Shown piece by piece: positions 1-8,931 of a stretch of DNA of 64,000 nucleotides (positions are counted from its first letter, which is position 1; each line of letters starts with the position of its first letter). The position numbers and the translations under genes are program-made. Source of the DNA: Rhizobium sp. Q54 (lineage in GTDB: Bacteria > Pseudomonadota > Alphaproteobacteria > Rhizobiales > Xanthobacteraceae); assembly GCA_945861265.1 (NCBI GenBank), contig CAMAUC010000003.1, forward strand, positions 58,644-122,643, written 5' to 3'. Under the pieces are notes generated by a model. That model did not search any database. It worked only from the letters and a program-made list of their open reading frames with translations, and was not told the origin of the DNA.

Positions 1-23
1 TGTGCGGCTTCAGGTTGCGACAT
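1..23 (-). CDS. 5' end of a gene leaving the left edge (partial)
   Basis: On the minus strand an ATG at 23 opens a frame reading MSQPEAA before the window ends. An AAAGGGG Shine-Dalgarno-like stretch (about 33-39, read on the minus strand) lies at a suitable distance upstream. Only seven codons are visible, so no function can be named. The gene would be co-directional with the secreted protein at 87-539 and about 60 bases downstream of it, so the two may be co-transcribed. Confidence 0.45.
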
Positions 24-86
24 GGGAATCCCCTTTAGGCTGGTCAAATCGATGGCTGCATGGCGCTTTGTCGAGCGTTGGCTGCG

Positions 87-539
87 TTACTTGACGGTGA
101 CGTGGATCATGATCGGCTTCCACTCGGACTCGGAGGGGACGAAGTCGAGTTCATAGGTCACGCGGCTCGGCGCGGTATCGAATTGGCCGCGCAGGACGAG
201 CGCTCCGCGCTTATCGATTTTCGACGGCGTCGTGGCAACGGGTTGCTTCGTGGTGATAATGCCCAGATCGACGTTTTGGTCGGCAAATCCCTTGAATGCC
301 TGTTTCAGTTTGTCCGGCGAGAACTGGTCGCGAAACGGCTTGGCGAGTTTGGCTTGCAGCACGGTGTAATTGCCGGTCATATTGGCGTCGTTGAAGGTCA
401 TCAGATAGGTTTTGATCAGCTTTTCTTGCACCAGATCGCTGGGCACAGTGTTTTGCGCCGCCGCCGGAACGGTCAGGAAAAGTGCGCCGATAATGATGGC
501 TAGAAAATACGATCGCACGGCAGTACTCCCATTTCGCAA
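87..539 (-). CDS. small secreted protein of unknown function
   Basis: This encodes 150 residues. The N-terminus has a signal peptide: a hydrophobic core at about residues 10-28 (SYFLAIIIGALFLTVPAAAQ) with an Ala-x-Ala-like cleavage site near AAAQ, so the mature protein is probably periplasmic. The mature part starts with a predicted helix (LVQEKLIKTYLMTFNDANMT) and ends in alternating hydrophobic residues that look like beta strands. This layout resembles NTF2-like or DUF4019-type export proteins and is similar in outline to the protein at 19405-19848, but I see no catalytic motif. It lies just upstream of the partial gene at the left edge. Function is unknown. Confidence 0.75.
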   Translation of the reverse strand: MRNGSTAVRSYFLAIIIGALFLTVPAAAQNTVPSDLVQEKLIKTYLMTFNDANMTGNYTVLQAKLAKPFRDQFSPDKLKQAFKGFADQNVDLGIITTKQPVATTPSKIDKRGALVLRGQFDTAPSRVTYELDFVPSESEWKPIMIHVTVK

Positions 540-713
540 ATTACAGAATGGTAGTCTCGGTCATCGGCTGTGGCCCGCATTGCGTTAGATCAACGGAACG
601 CTTCTGCTGGCCTTGGCGGGGAAGGACTAGGCTTAAACGCCCCCTTTCGCTGGCGCCGCCGAGAGGTCTATCATCCTCACCAAGGCGCGCGAGACGCCTT
701 TTGGGGGGGGGAC

Positions 714-1694
714 ATGAAACGGCTCTTTGTCGCGGCAGCGCTCGTTGCCGGATTTGCTTGCGTGACTTGCATCGCCGACGCACAGGCACAAAATTATCCA
801 ACCAAGCAGATCACCTTGATCGTTCCGTTCCCGCCCGGCGGTTCGACCGATGTTGCCGCGCGCATCTTGGCCGAGCGCATGCGCGCGCCGCTCGGGCAGA
901 GCGTTATCGTCGAGAATGTCGGCGGCGCCGGCGGTTCGATCGCCGTCGGCCGTGTCGCGCGCGCCGCGCCGGATGGCTACACGATCGACATCGGCCAATG
1001 GGACACCCATGTCGGCAGCATCATCTACAAGCTCGATTACGATTTGCAGAAGGACTTCGAGCCGATCGGCCTGATCTCGAACAATCCGCAATTGATGGTC
1101 GCCAAGAAAGACCTGCCGGCCGACAATCTCAAGGATCTGGTTGCCTGGATGAAGGCCAATCCCGGCAAGATCAATTTCGTCAACCAAAACGCGGCGGCCA
1201 ATGTCTCCGGCGTTCTGTTCGAGAATCTCACCGGACAGAAAGTGCAGTTCATTCCCTATCGCGGCGCGGGGCCGGCGATGACCGATCTGGTATCGGGCCA
1301 GGTCGATCTTCTGGTGGTGCAGGGCGCGGTGGCGCTGCCGCAGATCAGGGGTGGCAAGATCAAGGCGATTGCCAATCTGTCGCCGCAACGCTCGGCCTCG
1401 ATGCCGGATATTCCAACCGCCGACGAGACAGGGGTGCCGGGCCTGTATATGTCCGGCTGGTTCGGCTTCTTCGCACCCAAGGGCACGCCGAAGCCGATCA
1501 TCGACAAACTCAACGCGGCGATGGTGGAGGCGCTCGCCGATCCGAACGTGAAGGCGCGCTTTACTGAACTCGGTCTCGACGTCGCCACGCGCGAGCAGCA
1601 GACGCCGGCGGGCCTGGCCAAATTACAGCAGGCGGAAATCGACAAATGGTGGCCGATCATTAAGGGCGCGAACATCGGCGCGCAGGCGCAGTAG
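714..1694 (+). CDS. Bug/TctC-family periplasmic binding protein
   Basis: This is a 326-residue tripartite tricarboxylate-type (Bug) solute-binding receptor. A signal peptide (MKRLFVAAALVAGFACVTC, cleaved after about AQAQ) is followed by family hallmarks: NYPTKQITLIVPFPPGGSTD at the mature N-terminus, VENVGGAGGSIAVGRVARAAPDGYT, and a later PYRGAGPAMTDLVSGQVDLL block. Such proteins bind carboxylates, amino acids or aromatic acids in the periplasm. No TctA or TctB membrane genes are nearby, so it is an orphan receptor, as is common in this family. I chose the ATG at 714 because the signal peptide starts there; it is preceded by a run of nine G (703-711) acting as ribosome-binding site. The ligand cannot be inferred. 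Confidence 0.9.
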   Translation: MKRLFVAAALVAGFACVTCIADAQAQNYPTKQITLIVPFPPGGSTDVAARILAERMRAPLGQSVIVENVGGAGGSIAVGRVARAAPDGYTIDIGQWDTHVGSIIYKLDYDLQKDFEPIGLISNNPQLMVAKKDLPADNLKDLVAWMKANPGKINFVNQNAAANVSGVLFENLTGQKVQFIPYRGAGPAMTDLVSGQVDLLVVQGAVALPQIRGGKIKAIANLSPQRSASMPDIPTADETGVPGLYMSGWFGFFAPKGTPKPIIDKLNAAMVEALADPNVKARFTELGLDVATREQQTPAGLAKLQQAEIDKWWPIIKGANIGAQAQ

Positions 1695-1726
1695 ACAAGT
1701 ATACCCCGGCGCCGCTACGAAGCGAT

Positions 1727-2350
1727 ATGACGACGCCTGAAGCAACGGCGCCGAGGCACAGCCTCGTCGAAGACATCCTCGCCATTCTGATCGGCACGTT
1801 GTTCGTGTCGTTCGGGCTGGCCTTATTCAAGGTGGCCGGACTTTTGACCGGCAGCACCGCGGGTCTCGCCTTTCTGGCATTTTATCTGACCGGCGTGCCG
1901 TTCGGCGCGGTATTCTTCGTCATCAACCTGCCGTTCTATTATCTCGCCTTCCGCCGCATGGGCTGGCGGTTCACGGTGAAGACTTTCGCCGCGGTGGCAT
2001 TGGTATCGGCGATGACCGAACTGCATCCGCGCTTCATTTATATCGCGGCGCTCGATCCGTTTTACGCGGCCGTCTTCGGCGGTGCGCTGATGGGCGTCGG
2101 CTTTATCGTCTTGTTCCGTCATCAGGCCAGTCTCGGCGGCGTCAATATTCTCGCGCTGTATGCTCAGGACCATTACGGCATTCGCGCCGGCAAGCTGCAG
2201 ATGGGCATCGATCTGGCAATTCTGGCAGCGTCCTATTTTGTCGTCGATATGAAGGCGCTGCTGGCCTCGCTCGCCGGCGCCGTCGCGATCAATCTGGTGA
2301 TCTGGATGAATCATCGCCGCGACCGCTATGTCGCCTGGTCGGCGCCGTAA
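1727..2350 (+). CDS. YitT-family integral membrane protein
   Basis: This encodes 207 residues with about five hydrophobic membrane segments, starting at residues 15-40 (DILAILIGTLFVSFGLALFK). Family features are the GLLTGSTAGLAFL segment after the first helix, the FFVINLPFYYLAF second helix, and the FRHQASLGGVNILALY loop, which match the YitT/DUF161 family of inner-membrane proteins. Some relatives carry a soluble DUF2179 tail; this one ends after the membrane part (NHRRDRYVAWSAP), so it is the short form. It lies 32 bases after the Bug receptor gene on the same strand and could be co-transcribed with it. The transported substrate or role of the family is not established. Confidence 0.85.
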   Translation: MTTPEATAPRHSLVEDILAILIGTLFVSFGLALFKVAGLLTGSTAGLAFLAFYLTGVPFGAVFFVINLPFYYLAFRRMGWRFTVKTFAAVALVSAMTELHPRFIYIAALDPFYAAVFGGALMGVGFIVLFRHQASLGGVNILALYAQDHYGIRAGKLQMGIDLAILAASYFVVDMKALLASLAGAVAINLVIWMNHRRDRYVAWSAP

Positions 2351-2435
2351 CCGTCGGCGACTTTATTTGAGCGGCGGCCGGGTTTAATGTCACCGCGACT
2401 CAATTTCATTGAACATAAACGCCGAGGAAGCAGCC

Positions 2436-2834
2436 ATGACCTTGCCATCGCGTTTTGCCGCTCTCGCTATCCTGGCGGCGGTCGCCATGCCTTTGGCTGC
2501 CGCCGCGCAGCAGCCCAAGCCAGGTCCGGCCGCGCCTAAGCCGACCAAGGCGGCGGCGCAAAAAGTGGTGCAGATCGTCAGCGCCGACAAGGCAAAAGCC
2601 AAAACCTATTGCGACCTGATCGCGCTCGGCGAACAAATCGATGCCGCCGCGCAGAAGAAGGATGAAAAGAAGCTGGATGAACTGTCGCAGAAAGCCGATA
2701 CGATGACGGCCACGCTCGGGCCGGAATATGTCGCGCTGATGGACGGACTCGACGATATGGATCCGTCGAGCAAGGAAGGGCAGGACATCGGCAATACGCT
2801 CGAGGCCCTCGATAAATTATGCGACGCGAAATAG
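2436..2834 (+). CDS. small secreted helical protein, unknown function
   Basis: This encodes 132 residues. The start at 2436 is preferred over an in-frame ATG at 2409 because it is preceded by GAGGAAG and begins a clean signal peptide (MTLPSRFAALAILAAVAMPLAAAAQ). A Pro/Ala/Lys linker (QPKPGPAAPKPTKAAAQK) leads into a charged helical domain with two Cys (TYCDLIALGEQ and LDKLC at the C-terminus) that could form a disulfide in the periplasm. The Asp-rich stretch MDGLDDMDPSS is notable. I recognise no named family. A strong terminator follows 30 bases after the stop. Confidence 0.75.
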   Translation: MTLPSRFAALAILAAVAMPLAAAAQQPKPGPAAPKPTKAAAQKVVQIVSADKAKAKTYCDLIALGEQIDAAAQKKDEKKLDELSQKADTMTATLGPEYVALMDGLDDMDPSSKEGQDIGNTLEALDKLCDAK

Positions 2835-2864
2835 ACGGCCGCTGCCGATCCGCGCGCCACATTG

Positions 2865-2905
2865 AAAACCCCGCCGGTCTTGCCGACCGGCGGGGCTTTT
2901 ATTTT
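2865..2905. terminator. bidirectional intrinsic terminator
   Basis: An 11-bp perfect GC-rich stem (2869-2879 pairing with 2885-2895) with a 5-base loop TTGCC is followed by TTTTATTTT on the plus strand and by TTTT on the minus strand (complement of AAAA at 2865-2868). It sits between the convergent secreted-protein gene (ending 2834) and the small membrane-protein gene (ending 2915), so it can stop both transcripts. Confidence 0.9.
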
Positions 2906-2914
2906 CTGTTTAGG

Positions 2915-2989
2915 TCAGATGCCGCCGAGCAGCATCAGCACGATGATCAGGCTGAATGGAACGCCCAGCAACCACAGCAGAATTGGCAT
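2915..2989 (-). CDS. 24-residue single-span membrane protein
   Basis: This very short gene encodes 24 residues. The ATG at 2989 is preceded on the minus strand by AAAGGAGATAAGTA, a near-perfect Shine-Dalgarno sequence, and the frame ends at TGA 2915-2917. The peptide starts MPILLWLLGVPFSLIIVL and ends MLLGGI: one continuous hydrophobic segment, with a Pro near the middle, so a single membrane helix. It lies 25 bases downstream of the 326-residue membrane protein gene on the same strand and before a terminator, so it is the last gene of a two-gene unit. Similar tiny proteins are, as I recall, frequent in Bradyrhizobium relatives, but I know of no assigned function. Confidence 0.72.
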   Translation of the reverse strand: MPILLWLLGVPFSLIIVLMLLGGI

Positions 2990-3014
2990 TACTTATCTCC
3001 TTTGTGTGTGAGCG

Positions 3015-3995
3015 TTATTCGGCGGCGATGCCGACGGTGCGGTTACGGTCGCGGGCGGCATCGGTCAGATACCATTCGCGATTGCGCAAGTTTCCGCCTT
3101 CGATGGCAGCGAGGGCCGCCGACAGCGCGCCGGCCAGCATGGCGAAGGCGAGCCAGAAGGCGAAGTTGCGAGCCGATTTGCGCGCGGCGTCGGCCGCGGC
3201 CTTCGCCTGCGTGATGGTCTGGTTGACGCGTTGCTCGGCGTCGGCCTGCGACAGGCCAGTCCGTCTGGCGACAATGCCGGCCAGATAAGACCGATCGACG
3301 TCAGTGATCGAGCCATTGCGGGTGAGGCCGGTCGCCAGGATGCGGCCGATCTCGCCGCGATTGACGTTGCCCTGCGGTTCGGCGGGCGAGGGTATCGTGC
3401 CGCCCTGCAGGTTGGGTGCGGTTTGACCGGTGGCGACCGGCGAGGTGGCCTGATCGGCGGCTTGTTGGTTCAGTTGGGATGCGCTCGGCGCGGGCGTCGC
3501 CGTGTTGGCGCGGCCGGCAGCCGGGCGCAGCAATGTATCCACGGAACCGTCGGTGAGCGAGCGGGCCGCGATCGGCGCGCCGGACGCAAGGCCGGAACCG
3601 GCCGCGCCGATGATCGCCGTTGTCGCGCCACCGAGCAGCGCCGCGGTGACAACGGTCGCGAGCGCCCAGGTGACCACGCCGTGCGCGGAGTCGCGGAAGT
3701 AACGCTCGTGCTCGTGCACGGTGTTCCAGCGCGAGCGCAAGCGGCCGGCCAGATAACCGCCGACGGTCGAGGACAGCATGGCAATGACAATCAGATACAG
3801 CCCTGCGCTGATCGTGAATGTCGTGGCAGAAACGCCCTGATCGCTCCAGGGCGACACCACGGAAAAGCCAACGCCGACACCGAACGCGACAAGAACCAGA
3901 CTAATTGCCGCCGACGCGGTCGCGCCAGCAAGGATCGCCGTCCAGCTGACGGCCGAATCGACGTCTTCGTTCACAACCCCGGTCTGTGTAATCAT
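3015..3995 (-). CDS. membrane protein of unknown function, TM-linker-TM
   Basis: This encodes 326 residues. The start at 3995 (MITQTGVVNEDV) is preferred over the in-frame ATG at 4025 because GGAGG lies 9 bases upstream. Predicted membrane helices are at about residues 20-50 (AILAGATASAAISLVLVAFGVGVGF), 60-85 (FTISAGLYLIVIAMLSSTVGGYLAG) and 105-145. They are followed by a disordered Ala/Pro/Gln linker, a helical segment (residues about 215-280) with a regular TGLSQADAEQRVNQ motif, and a final helix FAFWLAFAMLAGALSAALAAIEGG near the C-terminus. The glycine-rich small-residue helices suggest tight packing. It is followed by the 24-residue membrane protein. No enzymatic motif is visible and the role is unknown. 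Confidence 0.85.
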   Translation of the reverse strand: MITQTGVVNEDVDSAVSWTAILAGATASAAISLVLVAFGVGVGFSVVSPWSDQGVSATTFTISAGLYLIVIAMLSSTVGGYLAGRLRSRWNTVHEHERYFRDSAHGVVTWALATVVTAALLGGATTAIIGAAGSGLASGAPIAARSLTDGSVDTLLRPAAGRANTATPAPSASQLNQQAADQATSPVATGQTAPNLQGGTIPSPAEPQGNVNRGEIGRILATGLTRNGSITDVDRSYLAGIVARRTGLSQADAEQRVNQTITQAKAAADAARKSARNFAFWLAFAMLAGALSAALAAIEGGNLRNREWYLTDAARDRNRTVGIAAE

Positions 3996-4113
3996 CGATT
4001 GAAGCCTCCGTGCGCGCGGAATCATTCCGCGTCATGGCGCTTCAATCCTTGTGTGGCCGGATTGGTTCCCGTTTGCAGCGCGACATTGAATGGATAATCG
4101 GGCCGCGATGAGG

Positions 4114-5865
4114 CTACAGCGTATAGGCGGTGCGCAAGCCGCCCCATTGTTTGCCGAAGACGCGGATCGGCGCGCCGATTTCCCACATCATGATGACGCG
4201 GTCGCCCATGTCGCGCGGATAGTTCTGGATCAAATAGGGGCGCACGACGCGGCCGGCCGACAGACCGGCGCGGTCGTCGAAGATGCGCCGGTTGCGGCAA
4301 TTGGCGGTGTTCCAGACCGGATCGCCGGGGCGCTGCGGCCGGGAATAGATGACATTGTGCACCGGCAGGTAGCCGTTCCGGTCGACGGTGGCGCAAAAGA
4401 CCATGCGTTTGTCGCTGGCGAGCAGCGGTTCCTGAACGGCGGGCAGCAATTGCTCGGTCAGTTTGAGGAACCGCGTCGTATATTGCTGAGGATTGGTATC
4501 CGGTATCGGGACATATGTATTGTCGAACAGGTCGTCGAGCGAAATGAGGCGTTCGGTGACGGCATTTTCCAGCAATCGGGAAATGCGATCGGCCCCGGTT
4601 ATGGCCCGGTCGATAAATTCGGTGTTTTCCGATCGTATCGAGGCCAGTTTTTGCTCGAGCCGGGCTCGCGTTGCCTCATCGAGAGTTTCGAACGAAAAAT
4701 GCAAGCCCAGCGACGAATGGTTGACCACGCGCATGCGGCATTCGCCGATGCCGGCAATCCGTGCCGCCATTACCGTTCCCGCGCCGAAGCTGCGCGGTTC
4801 GTGCAGCCTCACCAGCAGGCCGCCTTCGGAAATATCGGCGGTCTGGCCGCGAATGGTCCCGTTGCCGACTTCCAGATCGACGTCGAGTTCGCAGGGAAGC
4901 CGCTCATGCTGGCGCCGGTCGCCGATTTCGCTCAAGCGCAGGAAGATTACCGCGCGTGTCTTGAGGCGGTCCGCCATCCGGCCGACGTCTTCGCCGCAAA
5001 GATCGACCGTCGTGCCGTGCGCGGTGGCGCCGATGGCCGCCTGTTTGATTTCGGTGACGCCATCGGCAACCGCCCCGATGAAGCGCGAATTGTCGCTGGC
5101 GTTGCGCGACAATCCGTCGGTGGTTTCAACCTGATGCTCGATGGCGCCGGCAATGCTGGACAGCACCGGGCGCACCGCCTTGGTCGCTTCCGAAATTCGA
5201 TGCACGGCCGTGATCGATATCGCGGCGGCGTTTTGCAGCATATCGATCTTGCGTTTGATTTCTTCGGTGGCGGTTTGTGTCTGCACCGACAGGGCTTTCA
5301 CCTCGGCGGCGACGACGGCAAAGCCGCGTCCGGCCGCACCGGCGCGCGCCGCTTCGATTGTTGCATTGAGCGCAAGCAGATTGGTTTGACGCGCGATGCT
5401 GGAGATAAGATCGACGACCTTGCCGATCTCTGCGGTCGAGGCCTTGAGTTCGTCGACGCTGCGGTTGGCGGCGAGCGCAGCGTCGCCGGCATCGTCGGTC
5501 AGCGCTCCGGCGGCGCGCACCTGCCGGTCGATTTCGTTCGACGACTGCGCCAGTTCGACGGTGGCATCGGCGACCTGAAGTGCGTCGCGCCTGGCGTCCT
5601 GCGACTGGGCGGACAGGGTCGCGGTGCGAGCCTGAATCGCGGCGAGGGCATCGGCGGAGGCGCTGGCGCCGCTGCGCACCGAGGCCGCGGCAAGGGCGAC
5701 GTCCTGGATCATCGCGCCGAGGTCGAGTTCGAGTAGGTCGATGGTTTCTCGGATCGACGCCGTGTTGCTGGTGGTGGCTGGCTCCGGAACCGCAACAGGC
5801 AGAACTTCCGGCAAAGCGTCATGGCTTCGCGGTTGCTGCTTCTTCAAGATTGAGAATACTGGCAT
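4114..5865 (-). CDS. soluble methyl-accepting chemotaxis receptor with PilZ domain
   Basis: This encodes 583 residues and lacks any membrane segment. The N-terminal half is a coiled-coil MCP signalling domain with the conserved hairpin tip ([20 protein letters not shown], then [21 protein letters not shown]), where CheA and CheW bind. Next comes a PilZ domain beginning with RRQHERLPC and containing a [10 protein letters not shown] strand; RxxxR plus D/NxSxxG are the c-di-GMP-binding elements of PilZ. The C-terminal ~150 residues ([15 protein letters not shown] to GGLRTAYTL) form a domain typical of some alphaproteobacterial receptors and may be sensory. The ATG at 5865 is used; a GTG at 5883 is possible and neither has a strong ribosome-binding site. 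It faces a GGDEF-EAL gene. Confidence 0.88.
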   Translation of the reverse strand: MPVFSILKKQQPRSHDALPEVLPVAVPEPATTSNTASIRETIDLLELDLGAMIQDVALAAASVRSGASASADALAAIQARTATLSAQSQDARRDALQVADATVELAQSSNEIDRQVRAAGALTDDAGDAALAANRSVDELKASTAEIGKVVDLISSIARQTNLLALNATIEAARAGAAGRGFAVVAAEVKALSVQTQTATEEIKRKIDMLQNAAAISITAVHRISEATKAVRPVLSSIAGAIEHQVETTDGLSRNASDNSRFIGAVADGVTEIKQAAIGATAHGTTVDLCGEDVGRMADRLKTRAVIFLRLSEIGDRRQHERLPCELDVDLEVGNGTIRGQTADISEGGLLVRLHEPRSFGAGTVMAARIAGIGECRMRVVNHSSLGLHFSFETLDEATRARLEQKLASIRSENTEFIDRAITGADRISRLLENAVTERLISLDDLFDNTYVPIPDTNPQQYTTRFLKLTEQLLPAVQEPLLASDKRMVFCATVDRNGYLPVHNVIYSRPQRPGDPVWNTANCRNRRIFDDRAGLSAGRVVRPYLIQNYPRDMGDRVIMMWEIGAPIRVFGKQWGGLRTAYTL

Positions 5866-5968
5866 GCGGTGCAAGCGTCGCACCTATGTGGTTAATTTTG
5901 CATTAAACTGGTATTGGGGTGCGCATCTGGCTTTGCGCCCGGTTTGCCGGTACACGCGCCGGCGCAAT

Positions 5969-5982
5969 GCAATCTAGATTGC
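5969..5982. promoter_or_regulatory. perfect 14-bp palindrome between divergent signalling genes
   Basis: GCAATCTAGATTGC is a perfect 14-bp inverted repeat in the 237-base space between the chemoreceptor-PilZ gene (minus) and the GGDEF-EAL gene (plus). A dyad of this size between divergent genes is a plausible dimeric regulator site. I do not recognise the regulator. Confidence 0.4.
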
Positions 5983-6102
5983 CATTCCCGCTTGTCGTTG
6001 CGGCACACCGATACTTAGCGGATCGCGGGCATGATCCCTGTCCAGTTGATTGAAATGCCGCGGGCTCGTTGCGCCCGAAATAAATCCGTCTGGTAATGCG
6101 TC

Positions 6103-8466
6103 ATGGTTCTCCCGAAGCCCTTTGCAGCTATCTCGGCCATGTTGTTCGGCGCGCCGGCTGCGCTCGGCGACCTGGACGAACACGGCCGCGGCCGTGTCCG
6201 CGCCGCGCAAATCAGCAGCGTGGTGCAACTCGTTCCGCTGACCATGACGATCAACGTCCTCAACTCCATCATTGTCTCTTACGTCTTCTGGGACGCGACG
6301 CCGCGATCGTTCCTAGTGTCATGGAGCGCCCTGATTTTCATGGTGGCGGCGCTGAGCATCTGGTCGTGGAACCGCTCGCGGCGTAAGCCGCCGACAAAGG
6401 CGTCGTTACGCGCGATTGACCGGATGGCATTGCACGCCGGCGTGCTTGGGCTGATGTGGGGCGTGGTGCCGGTCGTGCTGTTTCACGAGGCCGACGTGAT
6501 GCGGCAACTGGTTCTTGCCTGCTTGATCGCCGGCATGATTTCGGGCGGTGCTTTCTGCCTGTCGCCGGTGAGAACGGCGGGGCTCGCTTATACGTGGGCA
6601 ATCGTCGCCGGATCGGAAGTGGGATTGTTGCTGGCCGATCACCCGCTGTTTCGGGCGGTCGCGCTGCTGTTGATGCTGTACGCGGTGTTTATTTCCTACC
6701 ACATATCGGCGCGCAACCGGTCGTTCGTGCAGCATCTCCGCACGCAATTGAAACTGGAAGCGCAAGGCGACCTGATCACTCTCCTGCTCAACGATTTCCA
6801 GGAAAACGCTAGCGACTGGCTATGGGAGTCCGACGCCTCCGGCTTGCTGACCCATGTGTCGGATCGGTTCGCCGAAGCGGCGAAGAAAGCGCCCGAGGCC
6901 ATGGACGGCGTTGCGTTCGGCGCGCTGATTGGCGGCGAATTCGAGTTTCATCCGCCCCAGCTCGTCGAGATCATCAATCATATGACATGGCGGACATCGT
7001 TCCGCGACATCGTCGTGCCCTATTACGCCGGTGAGGAGCAGCGCTTCTGGCTGTTGTCCGGCAAGCCGGCCTTCGACAATGCGGGCAAGTTCATCGGTTA
7101 TCACGGTGTCGGCGCCGACATCACGGAAAAACGGCTGGCCGAAGAACGCATCACGCATTTGGCCTATGGCGATCCGCTCACCGGCCTGCCGAACCGCATG
7201 GCGTTTTGCGAGCAGGTCGATCGCGTCCTGGCAACCGCGCGCGAGAAGGGGCAGTCGGCGGCGCTGCTGTGCCTCGATCTCGATCAGTTCAAATCGATCA
7301 ACGACACGCTTGGCCATGTGGTCGGCGACGCGCTGCTGGCGAGCGTCGGCAAACGCATCCGGGCCTGCGCCCGCGACCGCGATATCGTCGCCCGACTCGG
7401 CGGCGACGAGTTCGCAATATTGCAGATCAATCCGGCATTGCCGAACGATACGATGATGCTGGCGCATCAGATCGTCGAGGCATTCAAGGAGCCGTTCAAG
7501 CTCGACCATGGCGAATTGGCGATCAGCACCAGCACAAGCATCGGTATCGCCATCGTGCCGGCCGACGGCTGGAAGATAGACAGCCTGTTGAAGAAGGCGG
7601 AAATGGCGCTCTACGCGGCCAAGGCCGAGGGCGCGGGCAGTTACCGCTTCTTTGAAGCCGAGATGGAAGTCGGCGCGCACCGCCGCCGGGCGATCGAGGA
7701 CGGCCTGCGCTCGGCGTTGAAGAGCGGCGAGATGCAGGTGGCCTATCAGCCGCTGGTTGACCTGCGCAGCTGGTCGCTCGCCGGCTGCGAGGCGCTGGCG
7801 CGCTGGAAGTCGCCGGAATGGGGCTTTGTGTCGCCGGCCGAATTCATCCCGGTCGCCGAAGCCTGCGGCATGATCGATGAAATCGGCGAATGGGTGCTGC
7901 GCGAGGCGGTTAAGGAAGCGCTGCGCTGGCCGGACGACACCGTTGTCGCGGTCAACCTGTCGCCGGCGCAATTCAAGAATCAGAAGCTGCTGTCGACGGT
8001 GGTGGCGGCGCTGGCGGAAAGCGGACTGCCGGCGCACCGGCTCGAGCTGGAAGTGACCGAAACCATTTTTGTCGATAGCGGCGACGGACCGCTGCAAATG
8101 CTGCAGAACCTGCGGACATTGGGCGTTCGCACCTCGCTCGACGATTTCGGCACCGGCTACTCGTCGCTGAGCTATCTGCGGCGGTTTCCCTTCGACAAGA
8201 TCAAGATCGACAAAACGTTCATCGACGATGTCGCGGCGCGCGACGAAAGCCTGGCGATCATCCGCGCCATCGTCGCGCTCGCCAATGCACTCGGCATGTC
8301 GACGACAGCGGAAGGCGTCGAGTCGACCGCCCAGGTGGCCAAGCTGCGTGACGCCGGCTGTACGCAAATCCAGGGCTACGTGTTCTCGCCGCCGAGATCT
8401 GCCACCGACATCCTCGAGATGTTCGCGCCGCGATTGGCGGCCAAGCGCGCCGGCGGCGCGGCCTAG
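6103..8466 (+). CDS. membrane PAS-GGDEF-EAL c-di-GMP cyclase/phosphodiesterase
   Basis: This encodes 787 residues. The N-terminal ~200 residues hold about five membrane helices (LVPLTMTINVLNSIIVSYVF onward), followed by a PAS-like domain (residues about 230-345). The GGDEF domain has its intact motif RLGGDEF with G433 first, preceded by RDRD five residues upstream, the RxxD inhibitory I-site. The EAL domain has E563 in CEALARW, NLSPAQF, LEVTETIF, DDFGTGYSSLSYL, KIDKTFI, EGVES and QGYVFSPP, so all metal-binding and catalytic positions look present. Both making and breaking c-di-GMP are possible. The ribosome-binding site at 6103 is weak. It is divergent from the PilZ-containing receptor, a possible c-di-GMP target. 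Confidence 0.93.
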   Translation: MVLPKPFAAISAMLFGAPAALGDLDEHGRGRVRAAQISSVVQLVPLTMTINVLNSIIVSYVFWDATPRSFLVSWSALIFMVAALSIWSWNRSRRKPPTKASLRAIDRMALHAGVLGLMWGVVPVVLFHEADVMRQLVLACLIAGMISGGAFCLSPVRTAGLAYTWAIVAGSEVGLLLADHPLFRAVALLLMLYAVFISYHISARNRSFVQHLRTQLKLEAQGDLITLLLNDFQENASDWLWESDASGLLTHVSDRFAEAAKKAPEAMDGVAFGALIGGEFEFHPPQLVEIINHMTWRTSFRDIVVPYYAGEEQRFWLLSGKPAFDNAGKFIGYHGVGADITEKRLAEERITHLAYGDPLTGLPNRMAFCEQVDRVLATAREKGQSAALLCLDLDQFKSINDTLGHVVGDALLASVGKRIRACARDRDIVARLGGDEFAILQINPALPNDTMMLAHQIVEAFKEPFKLDHGELAISTSTSIGIAIVPADGWKIDSLLKKAEMALYAAKAEGAGSYRFFEAEMEVGAHRRRAIEDGLRSALKSGEMQVAYQPLVDLRSWSLAGCEALARWKSPEWGFVSPAEFIPVAEACGMIDEIGEWVLREAVKEALRWPDDTVVAVNLSPAQFKNQKLLSTVVAALAESGLPAHRLELEVTETIFVDSGDGPLQMLQNLRTLGVRTSLDDFGTGYSSLSYLRRFPFDKIKIDKTFIDDVAARDESLAIIRAIVALANALGMSTTAEGVESTAQVAKLRDAGCTQIQGYVFSPPRSATDILEMFAPRLAAKRAGGAA

Positions 8467-8499
8467 CAGCGCACCGCTTCACGGTATCTGATTTGCGCG

Positions 8500-8931
8500 C
8501 TATTTTTTGAAACTGGAGAACATGTTTTGCAGGCCAGCGGCTTTCGCGGCTTGCAGTTCGACACTGGTCCCGCGTTCCAGCCGGGCTGCGCAGTCGACCA
8601 GATCGATCGACACGGTATTTCCGGTGCGGTTGTCGAACTGGTGTTCTTCGCAAAGCCGATCCGACGAAAGGAACAGGATCGAACCGATGCGACGCGCCTC
8701 TATCTCCGCCTGGATGCGGCGCGCGACCGTGGCTTCGTCGACAGAGATCCGCGTAAACGGCATGTCGCCGACAAGGTTGTAGAGCGCCGCAAGGGCGGCG
8801 GCCACGACCGCGGTGGCGACAACGAGGCGTAAGCCGTCGCGTCGCAGCGACCAGACGGCGCGGCGCGGTGTTGGCCTTTTCATCAAACCGAGGCCGCTAT
8901 TGGCCAGCAAAATGGCTTTGACGCGGTTCAT
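8500..8931 (-). CDS. single-span membrane protein of unknown function
   Basis: This encodes about 143 residues from the ATG at 8931; an ATG at 8883 (MKRPTPRRAVW, 127 residues) is equally possible and neither has a good ribosome-binding site. A basic N-terminal part is followed by one hydrophobic segment (LRLVVATAVVAAALAALYNLVG) that would anchor the protein with the rest outside. The outer part contains two Cys (RLCEEHQF and LVDCAARLERG) about 20 residues apart that could form a disulfide, and a C-terminal helix. I do not recognise the family. It lies between the c-di-GMP gene and the divergent protease gene. Confidence 0.68.
   Translation of the reverse strand: MNRVKAILLANSGLGLMKRPTPRRAVWSLRRDGLRLVVATAVVAAALAALYNLVGDMPFTRISVDEATVARRIQAEIEARRIGSILFLSSDRLCEEHQFDNRTGNTVSIDLVDCAARLERGTSVELQAAKAAGLQNMFSSFKK

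Noticed and set aside
4090..5736. 548-codon open frame on the plus strand
   Set aside because: It is antisense to the clear MCP-PilZ gene, has no ribosome-binding site and an Arg/Gly/Ala-rich composition typical of shadow frames in GC-rich DNA.
6820..8367. 515-codon open frame on the minus strand
   Set aside because: It lies wholly antisense to the GGDEF-EAL gene, whose conserved motifs fix the coding strand.
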